In this document: positions 43,489 through 51,978 of the stretch, one piece after another | Numbering within the stretch: position 1 is the first letter of the stretch | Layout: every line of letters starts with the position of its first letter | Source: Pyxidicoccus xibeiensis | GTDB lineage: Bacteria > Myxococcota > Myxococcia > Myxococcales > Myxococcaceae | DNA: 64,000 bases | NCBI RefSeq assembly: GCF_024198175.1 | Contig: NZ_JAJVKV010000001.1 | Coordinates: forward strand, 1,922,001 to 1,986,000 | Direction: 5' to 3' | Notes under the pieces: model-generated | The model's input: only the letters and a program-made list of their open reading frames with translations | Told to the model about the DNA's origin: nothing | Databases searched by the model: none | Program-made: the position numbers and the translations under genes

Positions 43489-44763
43489 CTAGCGAGCTGC
43501 GCCTTGCGTAACGAGTCGATGAAGCTCAGTGCCTGGCGTGGCGATTTGTTTTGCGAGGTCATGCAGTGCCGTCTTCATGGCCTTCTGGCAGTTGGCAACG
43601 CCACGGCACCCATCTGTTGCATCGGTCAGCGCCTTGTATATGCGCTTGTGATAGGCCTCCGGATGCGGTCCCTTGTGATTCTGGATGGGCACGATGTTTT
43701 CCACTTCGTCCAACTCCATCCCCGCTCTGTTGAAGAGCCTCCGGAACCGTGGAGTCCACGGCCCACCCCGCGCAGTGGAGACATCGTTCCGGATGGTCGC
43801 GATGTGATGGTCATGCGTCTTCCCATCCCCCCCCTTCGCCGCCATGGCCACCGCCGTGGCCGGCAGGGCCAGCACGAGCGTCCCATCCGCCGCCACCGCC
43901 ACCGACGACACCTCGCCCACCGCCGCCAGCCTCAGCCCTACCTGTGCCTCGCCCAGCGCCGCCGCCTCCGAGAACGCCGGCAGCATCGGCAGCCTCGACG
44001 ACATCCCCGCCACGCCCTGCCCCAGCAGCGCCGCCAGCGCCAAGATGGCCACCTGCGTCCCCTCCGTCCCCATCACCCGCCCGAACCTTGCCCCCGCCGC
44101 CTCCAGCTCCTCGAACGTCCTCGCCCGGTCCGTCGCCTGCTTCAGCACGAAGCTCGCGCGCACCAGCGCCAGGAACGGCCCCACTCCCAGGTACACCACC
44201 ATCACCGCCGACATCACCGCCGCCGCCTTCGTCACGAACGGCTCGGGCGCCGCCAGCAGCGCCACCCACGTGGCCAGCCCCGTCACCACCACCGCGTAGA
44301 ACACCCGCGGATTGAGCGTCTCCCGCACCGCCTCGAACACCGCCTCACGCATCGGGTCCACCGCGAAGCCCATGGCCAGCGTCAGCCGGTCCAGTTCCCC
44401 CAGCCCCAGCCCGTCCTCCAGCAACGACAGGCAGTCCTCCGCGCTCTCCCGCGCCTTGCACCACCGGCCGTAGTCCCCGCGCAGCCCGTGCTGCCAGGCC
44501 GCATCCGCCGTGTGGCCCCAGGCCGCCGCGCGCACCAGCAGCCCCGCCTGCGAGGGCCGAATCGATAGAGGCACCGCCAGCGCCAGCCGCGTCAGCGCCT
44601 CCTCGAAGTCGTCTTCGTCCACCTCCACCGAGGCGTCCCAGGAGGACGGCGCGTACTCCAGCGGCGCGCCCTCGCCCGTGTCCAGGCGCACCACTCGCGT
44701 GCTCGCGCAGCCCGTCACCAGGGGAATCAACACCAGGGCCCACCACAGGCTTCTCGTCACCAT
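43489..44763 (-). CDS. SitA5-like polymorphic toxin lipoprotein with AHH-type nuclease end
   Basis: The 424-residue protein starts at ATG 44763 (GGAGG upstream) and has a lipoprotein signal with lipobox (LIPLVTGC). The N-terminal ~300 residues match the conserved SitA-type carrier part: RVVRLDTGEGAPLEY, WCKARESAEDCLSLLEDGLG, a membrane-like stretch (VFYAVVVTGLATWVALLAAPEPFVTKAAAVMSAVMVVYLGVGPF) and a second one near residue 240. The C-terminus is a separate nuclease-like domain: HDHHIATIRND, WTPRFRRLFNRAGMELDEVENIVPI and PEAYHKRIYKAL, i.e. an AHH-like His-His-x-x-Asn nuclease. Sit toxins are exchanged between outer membranes of TraA-compatible cells and kill siblings that lack immunity. Two immunity genes follow. 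Confidence 0.88.
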   Translation of the reverse strand: MVTRSLWWALVLIPLVTGCASTRVVRLDTGEGAPLEYAPSSWDASVEVDEDDFEEALTRLALAVPLSIRPSQAGLLVRAAAWGHTADAAWQHGLRGDYGRWCKARESAEDCLSLLEDGLGLGELDRLTLAMGFAVDPMREAVFEAVRETLNPRVFYAVVVTGLATWVALLAAPEPFVTKAAAVMSAVMVVYLGVGPFLALVRASFVLKQATDRARTFEELEAAGARFGRVMGTEGTQVAILALAALLGQGVAGMSSRLPMLPAFSEAAALGEAQVGLRLAAVGEVSSVAVAADGTLVLALPATAVAMAAKGGDGKTHDHHIATIRNDVSTARGGPWTPRFRRLFNRAGMELDEVENIVPIQNHKGPHPEAYHKRIYKALTDATDGCRGVANCQKAMKTALHDLAKQIATPGTELHRLVTQGAAR

Positions 44764-44880
44764 GCGCGCCCTCCGGGGTCCTTGCCCGGCGGAAGCAAGC
44801 AATCCCATCCTGACTTGCTAGACAGTAATTTCCAGGCATATCTATCAAGCCAGCAAAACGCGCTTAAATGGAAGACCCTG
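44764..44880 (-). promoter_or_regulatory. AT-richer region upstream of the SitA5-like gene
   Basis: The stretch before the toxin start is distinctly AT-richer than its surroundings (on the minus strand TTGATAGATATG and GAAATTACTG), as expected for a promoter. TTGATA could serve as a -35 box, but no -10 hexamer at the right distance is clear, and a sigma-54 pattern fails on spacing. No exact promoter can be assigned. Confidence 0.3.
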
Positions 44881-44936
44881 AATGAGCCTGTCCTGTCAGG
44901 TCAGGAGGCTTCCCAGTGTGGTGGCAGGTCATTTTT

Positions 44937-46109
44937 TCAGTGCCGGCGGCGAGCCCGCAGCGCGGCCCACCGCTGCTTCACCGCGCGCACCCACGCCCGC
45001 CACGGTGAGGGCCACGGCTCCGTCGGAGTCGTCCGGTGCCGGGCGGCGGGGCCCGACTCGGAGTCCCGGCCTCCCGGCCGCTCCGGAGCCCGGGCCCAGC
45101 GGCGCAGCTCCCGGGCGTCCTCGTCACCATCGAAGAGCTCCTCCACCTCCTCGGTGACGGCCTCCTGGAAGCCGCGAGGCGGGAAGAGGGGCGCGTCCCA
45201 GGACGCATCCGCCGTCTCCAGCGCCGCGCTCAGGGCGCCGCACAGCTCCGCGCCCGTGGCGTAGCGCCCCTCCGCGTGCCGGTGCAGCAGGCGCAGGACG
45301 AGGCCGTCGAACGCCGCGGGCACGCGCGGGTTGAGCGCGGACGGAGGCTTCGGCGTGGTGCTGTCGATGGTGGCCAGCAGTGCGGACGGCCCCAGGTCGG
45401 TGGCGTACGGGAAGGCGCCGGTGAGGACCTCGTAGAGCACGAGGCCCAGGGAGTAGAGGTCATCGGTGGGCTGGAAGGCGTAGCGCGAGCCGGACACGCG
45501 CGGCCCCGTCCAGAAGCGCAGGGCCTCCGGGCTGCGGTGGCTGGGCGTGCCCGGCGGGAGGCTGCCCTCGGTGAGCACCGGCGTGCAGGCATGGTCTCCC
45601 GAGCCGAAGTCCACCAGCACCGGCTGCCCGTCCGAGACGCGGATGAGGATGTTGCTGCCCTTGAGGTCCCGGTGCCGCACCCCCGCGCGGTGGACGGCGT
45701 CCAGCGTGAGCGCCACCTGCGCGAAGACCTCCGCCACGCGCCGGGGCGTGGGCTGGGCGCGCACGGCCCACTCGGACAGCGTGGGGCCCTCCACGTAGCC
45801 CAGGATGAGGACCAGGTAGCCGTCGTGCGCGTCCGGCCAGCGGCGGTAGCCCAGCAGCGGCACCACGTTGGGGTGCTCCAGGCGCTCGAGCACGTACGCC
45901 TCCTTGCGCGTGCGCGCGTCCACGCGGGTGTCGTCCTCGGGTGAAGGGCCCTGGAGCGCGAACTTGAGCGCCACGGGCCGGTGGGTCTCCGACTCGGCCA
46001 GGAAGATGGCGCCGTAGCCACCGCTGGCCAGCCGCCGGACGATGCGGAAGCCGCCCACCTGCTCCGAGTCCCGCAGCAGCAGCGGGTGCACGTCCTGGGT
46101 GGAGCTCAT
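44937..46109 (-). CDS. Ser/Thr protein kinase, catalytically competent
   Basis: The 390-residue protein starts at ATG 46109. Kinase domain about residues 18-280: glycine loop LASGGYGAIFLAE, VALKFAL Lys, HRDLKGSNILI catalytic loop, and intact VDFGSGDH. The activation segment GTPSHRSPEAL has a recognisable APE-like end. The tail (about 290-390) is acidic then basic, with no membrane helix clear enough to call. It should phosphorylate Ser/Thr on cytoplasmic targets. It diverges from an XRE regulator 233 bases away and lies 173 bases upstream of the Sit toxin gene on the same strand. Confidence 0.9.
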   Translation of the reverse strand: MSSTQDVHPLLLRDSEQVGGFRIVRRLASGGYGAIFLAESETHRPVALKFALQGPSPEDDTRVDARTRKEAYVLERLEHPNVVPLLGYRRWPDAHDGYLVLILGYVEGPTLSEWAVRAQPTPRRVAEVFAQVALTLDAVHRAGVRHRDLKGSNILIRVSDGQPVLVDFGSGDHACTPVLTEGSLPPGTPSHRSPEALRFWTGPRVSGSRYAFQPTDDLYSLGLVLYEVLTGAFPYATDLGPSALLATIDSTTPKPPSALNPRVPAAFDGLVLRLLHRHAEGRYATGAELCGALSAALETADASWDAPLFPPRGFQEAVTEEVEELFDGDEDARELRRWARAPERPGGRDSESGPAARHRTTPTEPWPSPWRAWVRAVKQRWAALRARRRH

Positions 46110-46342
46110 GGCCGGCACCTCCCGGAGCGGGTGCCAATCCCGCTGTGCGGGGTGGCTGCGGGAGGATGCTGGAGGTCCTGCATACGTCTGGAGAGGGGGT
46201 TCTTTGTCATCGTGCGTGGCATATGGATTCAACCTCTGGGGTCCATAGCACGCGGGACGCCTCTTCGGGTAGTCTCCTGCCTTGAACGGTAGGGTTCCTG
46301 ACATGGGACGTGACGGTTCGTGTCTGGGAGGGCGGAAGGACG

Positions 46343-46723
46343 ATGAACGAGGAACTGGCCATCACCGTGGGCGCGGCCGCGCGGGCCGCGCGAGCCCGCC
46401 TCGGGCTGACCCAGGCGGACGTGGCCGAGCGGGTGGGAATCGCCATGGAGGTCTACAGCCGCATGGAGCGCGGCAAGGTGCTGCCCAGCGTCACCACGCT
46501 GCGGCGGCTGTGCCAGGTGCTGCGCATCGGCGCGGACACGCTGCTGGGCCTGGAGGTGGTGGTATTGGCCCCGCCCCTGGAGGAGGGCGCCGCGGACGCC
46601 CCGCCGGGTGAGGACCCGCCCCGGCTGCGCCGGCTGATGCGCGCGCTGCGGGCGCTGGACGCCGCGCAGCTCAAGGCCGTGGCCCAGGTCGTCCACGGCG
46701 CGCTCGGGCTGCTCCGCCGATGA
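46343..46723 (+). CDS. XRE-family HTH regulator (first of tandem pair)
   Basis: The 126-residue protein starts at ATG 46343 after GGAAGGACG. The HTH is ARLGLTQADVAERVGIAMEVYSRMERGKVLPSVTTLRRLCQVLRI. The remaining ~60 residues form a Pro/Glu-rich linker and a helix (LMRALRALDAAQLKAVAQVVHGAL). Probably a DNA-binding repressor or activator. Similar to its downstream neighbour across both the HTH and the final helix. Confidence 0.88.
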   Translation: MNEELAITVGAAARAARARLGLTQADVAERVGIAMEVYSRMERGKVLPSVTTLRRLCQVLRIGADTLLGLEVVVLAPPLEEGAADAPPGEDPPRLRRLMRALRALDAAQLKAVAQVVHGALGLLRR

Positions 46724-46779
46724 CGCGGGCGAAGGCGGGAAACTTGCGCCGCCGGGGTGCCGTGCGACGCTCGCGCGCC

Positions 46780-47214
46780 ATGCGTGAGCCCGTTGACCAC
46801 AAGCTCGCGGTCCTCCTGGGAGGTGCCGCTCGCGATGCCCGCCATCGCCTGGGGCTCACCCAGGGCGACGTGGCCGAGCGCATGGGCATGGCGATGGAGG
46901 TCTACAGCCGCATGGAGCGCGGGAAGATGCTGCCCCGCGCGCAGACGCTCCGGCGCCTGTGTGACGTGCTGCAGGTCTCCGCGGACACGCTGCTGGGCGT
47001 GGGCAAGGCGAGCGCTCCGGTGGCCGTCTCCCCTCGCAAGGCCGCCCGGGAGGACCCCGCGGAGCTGCGGCGCATGACGCGCAAGCTGCGCGACCTGGAG
47101 CCCGCCCAGCTGCGCGCCGTGTCGCGCGTGGTGAACGCCGTCGTCACCGTGATGCCCAGGCCTGGGGCGCAAGCGACCTCACGCCCCGTCCGCAAGCGCC
47201 GGGCGACGGGGTAG
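46780..47214 (+). CDS. XRE-family HTH regulator (second of tandem pair)
   Basis: The 144-residue protein is a paralogue of the gene at 46343: RHRLGLTQGDVAERMGMAMEVYSRMERGKMLPRAQTLRRLCDVLQV, then LRRMTRKLRDLEPAQLRAVSRVVNAV. ATG 46780 is chosen because it aligns with the paralogue's start; ATG 46720 overlaps the upstream stop and is the alternative. The close similarity points to a recent tandem duplication. Targets unknown; no adjacent toxin gene suggests a toxin-antitoxin role. Confidence 0.85.
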   Translation: MREPVDHKLAVLLGGAARDARHRLGLTQGDVAERMGMAMEVYSRMERGKMLPRAQTLRRLCDVLQVSADTLLGVGKASAPVAVSPRKAAREDPAELRRMTRKLRDLEPAQLRAVSRVVNAVVTVMPRPGAQATSRPVRKRRATG

Positions 47215-47382
47215 GGCGTCCAGGCTCGTAAGCCCGCGCGCTCCCGGGGCCCGTGAGCCGGCACGTGCAGCCAGGGTGCGGACTCCCTGGCTGCCCGGCC
47301 GCTCGACACACCCCGGAGCGTGCCGCTGGCGGTCGCCCTCTCCCCAATCGCCCGCTCGTGGGTTAGCACTGGGGACTCTCCC

Positions 47383-48999
47383 ATGCTCCCGCCTTCACTG
47401 CCCCCGGACGAGCGCCAGCGGCTCCAGGCCCTTCGCGACCTCTGCGTGCTGGACACGCCCTCGGAGGAGCGCTTCGAGCGCATCGTCCGCACCGCGGCGC
47501 GGCTGTTCGGCGTGCCCATGGCCCTGGTGTCGCTGCTGGACGAGGCCCGGCAGTGGTTCAAGGCGCGCGTGGGCCTGGAGGCCACCGAGACGCCTCGCGA
47601 CGTCTCCTTCTGCGGCCACGCCATCCTCAGCCGGGACACCTTCGTCGTGCCGGACGCGGTGAGGGACGCGCGCTTCCACGACAACCCGCTCGTCCTCGGC
47701 GCGCCGCACATCCGCTTCTACGCGGGGCACCCGGTGCGGGCGCCGGACGGCAGCCGGGTGGGCACGCTGTGCCTCCTCGACCGCGTGCCGCGCGACTTCA
47801 CGGACGCGGACCGCGCCGCGCTCGCGGACCTGGCGGCCTGGGTGGAGCTGGAGTTCGACGCCGTCACCGTGCGCCTGGCGCGCGCGGCGCTGGCGGAGCA
47901 GGAGCAGCTGAAGAACGAGTTCGTCTCCACGGTGAGCCACGAGCTGCGCACGCCGCTCACCTCCATCCGCGGCTCGCTGGGCCTGCTGGCCGGCGGGGTG
48001 GCCGGGCCGCTGACGCCGCCGGTGGCGGAGATGATTGGCATCGCGCACAAGAACAGCGAGCGGCTCATCCGCCTCATCAACGACATCCTCGACCTGGACA
48101 AGATGGAGTCGGGGAAGCTGGACCTGGAGCTGGCGCCGGCGGAGCTGACCCCGCTGCTCGCGCAGGCCGCCGAGGCGCACCACGGCTACGCGGACGGGTA
48201 CGGCGTGCGGGTGGAGACGGTGCTGGACGCCCCGGGAGCCCTGGCGCGGGTGGACGCGGACCGGCTGGCGCAGGTGCTGGCGAACCTCCTGTCCAACGCC
48301 ATCAAGTTCTCCCCGCGCGGCGAGCGCGTCACCGTGCGCCTGGCCCGTCACCGTGGCGGCCTGCGCGTGTCCGTGGAGGACCGGGGGCCCGGCATCCCCG
48401 AGGCCTTCCGCGCCCGCCTCTTCCAGAAGTTCGCGCAGGCGGACGGCTCGGACACGCGCAAGCGCAGCGGCACCGGCCTGGGGCTGAACATCACCCGCGC
48501 GCTGGTGGAGCGGCTGGGCGGCACGCTCGACTTCGTCACCACGCGCGGCGCCGGCACCACCTTCTGGTTCGACCTGCCCGAGTGGCACCCCGAGCCCCGT
48601 GCGCCGGGCCTTGCTCCCGCGCGCGGGCCTGCGCCGTTGCAGGAGCGTGGCGTCCGCGCGCGCGTGCTGCACGTGGAGCGGGACGCGGACAACCGGCGCG
48701 TGGTGGCGGACGTGCTGCGGGACGTGGCGGAGGTGGTGGCGGCGGTGGACCTGGGTGAGGCCGAGTCCGCGCTGCGCGCCGGCTCCTTCCAACTCGTCCT
48801 GGTGGAGCCGGAGCTGCCCGAGGGCGGCCGGCTGTCGCTGGCCCCGCTGCTGGCGGCGGCGCCCGTGGTCCTCTTCTCCATGGCCGAGCCCACGCCCGAG
48901 CTCGTCCGCCAGGTGTCCGCGTCATTGGTGAAGTCCCGCGCCTCCAACGCGGACCTGCGCGCCGCCGTGCTCCAGCTCCTGCCCCAGGAGGCAGAATGA
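47383..48999 (+). CDS. GAF histidine kinase with degenerate C-terminal receiver
   Basis: The 538-residue protein starts at ATG 47383, preceded by GGGGACTC (weak). A GAF domain covers about residues 25-165 (LDTPSEERFERIVRTAARLFGVPMALVSLLD; DVSFCGHAIL; FYAGHPVRAPDGSRVGTLCLLD). HisKA has the acceptor His 186 (TVSHELRTPLTSIRGSLGLLAGG); HATPase_c has NLLSNAIKFSPRG, DRGPGIP and GTGLGLNITRALVERLGG. A C-terminal receiver-like domain (about 430-535) keeps the fold pattern, but the phospho-acceptor position reads VLVEPELPEGG, i.e. Glu for Asp, so it cannot be phosphorylated there. First gene of a likely four-gene signalling operon. Confidence 0.9.
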   Translation: MLPPSLPPDERQRLQALRDLCVLDTPSEERFERIVRTAARLFGVPMALVSLLDEARQWFKARVGLEATETPRDVSFCGHAILSRDTFVVPDAVRDARFHDNPLVLGAPHIRFYAGHPVRAPDGSRVGTLCLLDRVPRDFTDADRAALADLAAWVELEFDAVTVRLARAALAEQEQLKNEFVSTVSHELRTPLTSIRGSLGLLAGGVAGPLTPPVAEMIGIAHKNSERLIRLINDILDLDKMESGKLDLELAPAELTPLLAQAAEAHHGYADGYGVRVETVLDAPGALARVDADRLAQVLANLLSNAIKFSPRGERVTVRLARHRGGLRVSVEDRGPGIPEAFRARLFQKFAQADGSDTRKRSGTGLGLNITRALVERLGGTLDFVTTRGAGTTFWFDLPEWHPEPRAPGLAPARGPAPLQERGVRARVLHVERDADNRRVVADVLRDVAEVVAAVDLGEAESALRAGSFQLVLVEPELPEGGRLSLAPLLAAAPVVLFSMAEPTPELVRQVSASLVKSRASNADLRAAVLQLLPQEAE

Positions 49000-49057
49000 A
49001 TCCGAAACTCCGCCGCGTCCGTACCCCGCGCCCAACCCCCGCCCGAGGCCTGAAGCC

Positions 49058-49435
49058 ATGACGACCCTGCGCAAGGTGATGCTCGTCGACGACGAGGACG
49101 ACATCCGCACCATCGGCAACCTGAGCCTGAGCCGGGTGGGCGGGTGGCAGACGGTGCTGGCGTCCTCGGGCGCGGAGGCGCTGGAGAAGGCCGCCGCCGA
49201 GAAGCCGGACCTCATCCTCCTGGACGTGATGATGCCCGGCATGGACGGGCCCACGACCTTCGGAAAGCTGCGCGCGCAGGCGTCCACCGCGAGCACGCCC
49301 ATCATCTTCATGACGGCCAAGATTCAGAAGCAGGAGGTCGCCCGGTACCTGGAGCTGGGCGCGCTGGGGGTCATCGGCAAGCCGTTCGACCCGATGACGC
49401 TGCCGGCGGAGATTCGCAAGCTGGTGCCGGCATGA
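49058..49435 (+). CDS. single-domain response regulator (CheY-like)
   Basis: The 125-residue protein is one intact receiver: KVMLVDDEDDIRTIGN acidic pocket, acceptor Asp in LILLDVMMPGMDG, Thr in FMTAKIQ, and Lys in GVIGKPFDP. It has no output domain, so it acts as a phosphate shuttle or by protein binding. Its stop overlaps the hybrid-kinase start (ATGA), so it is likely a partner in that phosphorelay. Confidence 0.92.
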   Translation: MTTLRKVMLVDDEDDIRTIGNLSLSRVGGWQTVLASSGAEALEKAAAEKPDLILLDVMMPGMDGPTTFGKLRAQASTASTPIIFMTAKIQKQEVARYLELGALGVIGKPFDPMTLPAEIRKLVPA

Positions 49436-51978
49436 AGGTCTCGCGCCTGTCGAAGCGCTCGGTGGTGCTGGCGGCGGGCGCGCTGCTGCTCCTGTGTGGC
49501 CTGTTCGTGGTGGGCCGGCCGTGGGCGGTGTCGGAGAACGACCGGTACCGCACGGGGCTGCGGCAGCTTCGCGTGGCCAGCGCGGAGCTGGAGCTGGACG
49601 TGCTGCGCGCGCGCCAGGGGCTGCCGGAGGTGCATGGCACGGCGGCGGCGGACTTCGCCGCGCTGCGGGCCCGCGCCGAGGCGCTGCGGACCTTCCCGTC
49701 CTTCCTGTCCGACGAGGACCGCCGTGTCATGGGGGCGTCGCTGGACTCCTACGAGCGGGCGCTTCGCGAGAGCGAGTCCCTGCTGGCGCGCTCCCGGGAC
49801 GCGGACGCGCGGGGCCAGAAGCGCGAGGCGGACGTGGCCCTGCAGGCGCTGCTGGAGCGCACCGCGAGCGCCGATGCCGAGCGCCTCATCAACACCTACC
49901 TCCAGCTCTACGAGCGGACGCAGAGCCGCAACGAGCGCTCGCGCATCGCCTTCTTCGCGGTGTCGCTGCTGCTGGGCGCATACGTGCTGGTGGTGCTGGT
50001 GCGGCTGTCTCGCGCCAGCTCCGAGCTGGGCGTGCTCAACGAGGACCTGGAGCGGCGCGTGGAGGAGCGCACCGCCGCGCTGTCCACGGCGAATGAGGGG
50101 CTGCGCTCCAGCGAGACGCGCAAGGCGGCCATCCTGGAGGCCGCGCCGGACGGCATCCTCCTGCTGGACGGGAAGGGCCACCTGCTGGAGCTGAACCCGG
50201 CGGCGGAACGGACGTTCCGGCTGGCGTCCGCGCAGGCGGTGGGGCGGGACTTCCTGGCGCTGGCGCTGCCCGCGTCGCTGCCGGCGGGAGAGCGGGAGCG
50301 GGTGGCCGCCGCGCTGGACGCGCCCGCGGGCCGGGCCACGCGCCTGGAGTCGCCGTGCCTGCGCGCGGATGGAGGCGTCTTCCCGGCGGAGCTGACCATC
50401 GCCCGGGTGCCCGGGGACGGGCCGCCGCGCTTCACCGCCTTCGTGCGCGACATCACCGAGCGCAAGGAGGTGGAGCGGATGAAGAACGAGTTCATCTCCA
50501 CCGTGAGCCACGAGCTGCGCACGCCGCTCACCTCCATCCGCGGCTCGCTGGGGCTGCTGGAGGGCGGCATCGTGGGGGATTTGCCCGCGCCGGCGCTGGA
50601 CATGGTGCGCATCGCCCGCACCAACACCGAGCGGCTCATCCGCCTCATCAACGACATCCTGGACCTGGAGAAGATGGAGGCCGGCAAGCTGGAGCTGAAG
50701 CTGGCCCTGCTGGAGGGCGCGGAGCTGGTGGAGGCGACGCTGGCGGGCGTGAAGGGCATGGCGGACGCGGCGGGGGTGTCGCTGCGCTCGGACGTGGAAG
50801 GGCTGCCCCAGGTGAAGGGAGACAGGGACAGGCTCATCCAGGTGCTGACGAACCTGGTGTCCAACGCGGTGAAGTTCTCACCCCGGGACGCGGCGGTGAC
50901 GGTGCGGGTGCGGGAGGAGGCGGGCGGGCGGGTGCGCTTCAGCGTGGTGGACCAGGGGCCGGGGATTACGCCGGAGCAGCGCGGCCGGCTGTTCGGGCGC
51001 TTCCAGCAGCTGGATGGCTCGGACACGCGCTCCAAGGGCGGCACGGGCCTGGGGCTGGCGATTTCGCAGGCGATTGTCGACCAGCACGGGGGCCGAATCG
51101 ACGTGGAGAGCGAGCCAGGACAGGGCTCCACGTTCACCTTCACCCTGGAGGCGGCGAAGCCCGTGGCCAGCGGGGTGCCGACGACGGTGCCGAGGGACGA
51201 GTCCCGCTACAACGTGCTGGTGGCCACGGCGGACGGGGAGCTGTCGACGCTGCTGCGGGGGCTGCTGTCGGCGGAGGGCTACCGGGTGGTGCGCGCGGCC
51301 AGCCTGGCGGAGGCGGTGAAGGCGATAGAGGAGTCGATGCCGGACGCGCTGGTGGTGGACACGCAGATGCCGGACGGCCAGGCGCTGGACTGGGTGCGAG
51401 GCCTGCGCGAGCAGCCGCGCACGCGGGAGCTGCCGGTGCTGGCGCTGTCCGGGCGGTCCGCGGAGGGCGAGGGCGTGGGCATGCCGCTGTGGGTGGACTG
51501 GATGACGAAGCCGCTGGAGGAGACGCGGCTGTTGAAGGCGCTGCGCTACGCCATGCGGACGCCGGGGCAGGCGCGGGTGCTGGTGGTGGACGACGACGCG
51601 GCGACGCGGCGGGTGCTGTGCGCGCAGCTGGAGCGGCTGGGTGTGCAGGTGTTCGAGGCGGCGGACGGGGAGAGCGCGGTGGCGCTGGCGCGGGAGACGA
51701 CGCCGGACCTCATCGTGCTGGACGTGGGGCTGCCGCGGCTGGACGGCTTCGAGGTGGTGGACATCCTGCGCCAGGGCAAGGGGCGGGCGACGCCGCTGAT
51801 TGTATTCACGGGGCGGGAGCTGTCGCGGACGGACGAGCGGCAGCTCACGCTGGGGATTACGCGTCACCTGACGAAGGCGCGCTCCTCGGAGGACGAGCTG
51901 GTGACCTCCGTGCGCGAGCTGCTCAATGGCCTGCTGGCCCGGCGTGAGGCCGCGGCGGCGGAGAGAAAGGCACTCTAG
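49432..51978 (+). CDS. membrane-bound PAS hybrid histidine kinase with two receivers
   Basis: The 848-residue protein starts at ATG 49432. Two membrane helices (SVVLAAGALLLLCGLFVVG near residue 10-28; FFAVSLLLGAYVLVVLVRLS near 175-195) bracket a periplasmic helical sensor (about 30-172). After a coiled coil (VLNEDLERRVEERTAAL) comes PAS (about 220-340, ETRKAAILEAAPDGILLLDGKGHLLELN), HisKA (acceptor His 360 in TVSHELRTPLTSIRGSLGLLEGG), HATPase_c (NLVSNAVKFSPRD, DQGPGITPEQ, GGTGLGLAISQAIVDQHGG), and two receivers (NVLVATADGELSTLL ... ALVVDTQMPDG; RVLVVDDDAATRRVL ... LIVLDVGLPRLDG). The second receiver ends HLTKAR with an expected Lys. Likely heads a multistep relay to the downstream diguanylate cyclase. 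Confidence 0.93.
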   Translation: MKVSRLSKRSVVLAAGALLLLCGLFVVGRPWAVSENDRYRTGLRQLRVASAELELDVLRARQGLPEVHGTAAADFAALRARAEALRTFPSFLSDEDRRVMGASLDSYERALRESESLLARSRDADARGQKREADVALQALLERTASADAERLINTYLQLYERTQSRNERSRIAFFAVSLLLGAYVLVVLVRLSRASSELGVLNEDLERRVEERTAALSTANEGLRSSETRKAAILEAAPDGILLLDGKGHLLELNPAAERTFRLASAQAVGRDFLALALPASLPAGERERVAAALDAPAGRATRLESPCLRADGGVFPAELTIARVPGDGPPRFTAFVRDITERKEVERMKNEFISTVSHELRTPLTSIRGSLGLLEGGIVGDLPAPALDMVRIARTNTERLIRLINDILDLEKMEAGKLELKLALLEGAELVEATLAGVKGMADAAGVSLRSDVEGLPQVKGDRDRLIQVLTNLVSNAVKFSPRDAAVTVRVREEAGGRVRFSVVDQGPGITPEQRGRLFGRFQQLDGSDTRSKGGTGLGLAISQAIVDQHGGRIDVESEPGQGSTFTFTLEAAKPVASGVPTTVPRDESRYNVLVATADGELSTLLRGLLSAEGYRVVRAASLAEAVKAIEESMPDALVVDTQMPDGQALDWVRGLREQPRTRELPVLALSGRSAEGEGVGMPLWVDWMTKPLEETRLLKALRYAMRTPGQARVLVVDDDAATRRVLCAQLERLGVQVFEAADGESAVALARETTPDLIVLDVGLPRLDGFEVVDILRQGKGRATPLIVFTGRELSRTDERQLTLGITRHLTKARSSEDELVTSVRELLNGLLARREAAAAERKAL

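Noticed and set aside
44811..44870. A sigma-54-type -24/-12 pattern (TGGC ... TATGC) before the SitA5-like gene
   Set aside because: The GG to GC distance is 12 bases instead of the required 10, so it does not fit the consensus.
44890..44910. CCTGACCTGACAGGACAGG-type palindrome after the minus-strand kinase
   Set aside because: The loop would be only 3 bases with a mismatched stem and there is no T-run, so I did not call a terminator.
46343..47214. The two XRE genes as an antitoxin pair
   Set aside because: No RelE-, HipA- or other toxin-like ORF is adjacent in either orientation, and both products are full regulators.
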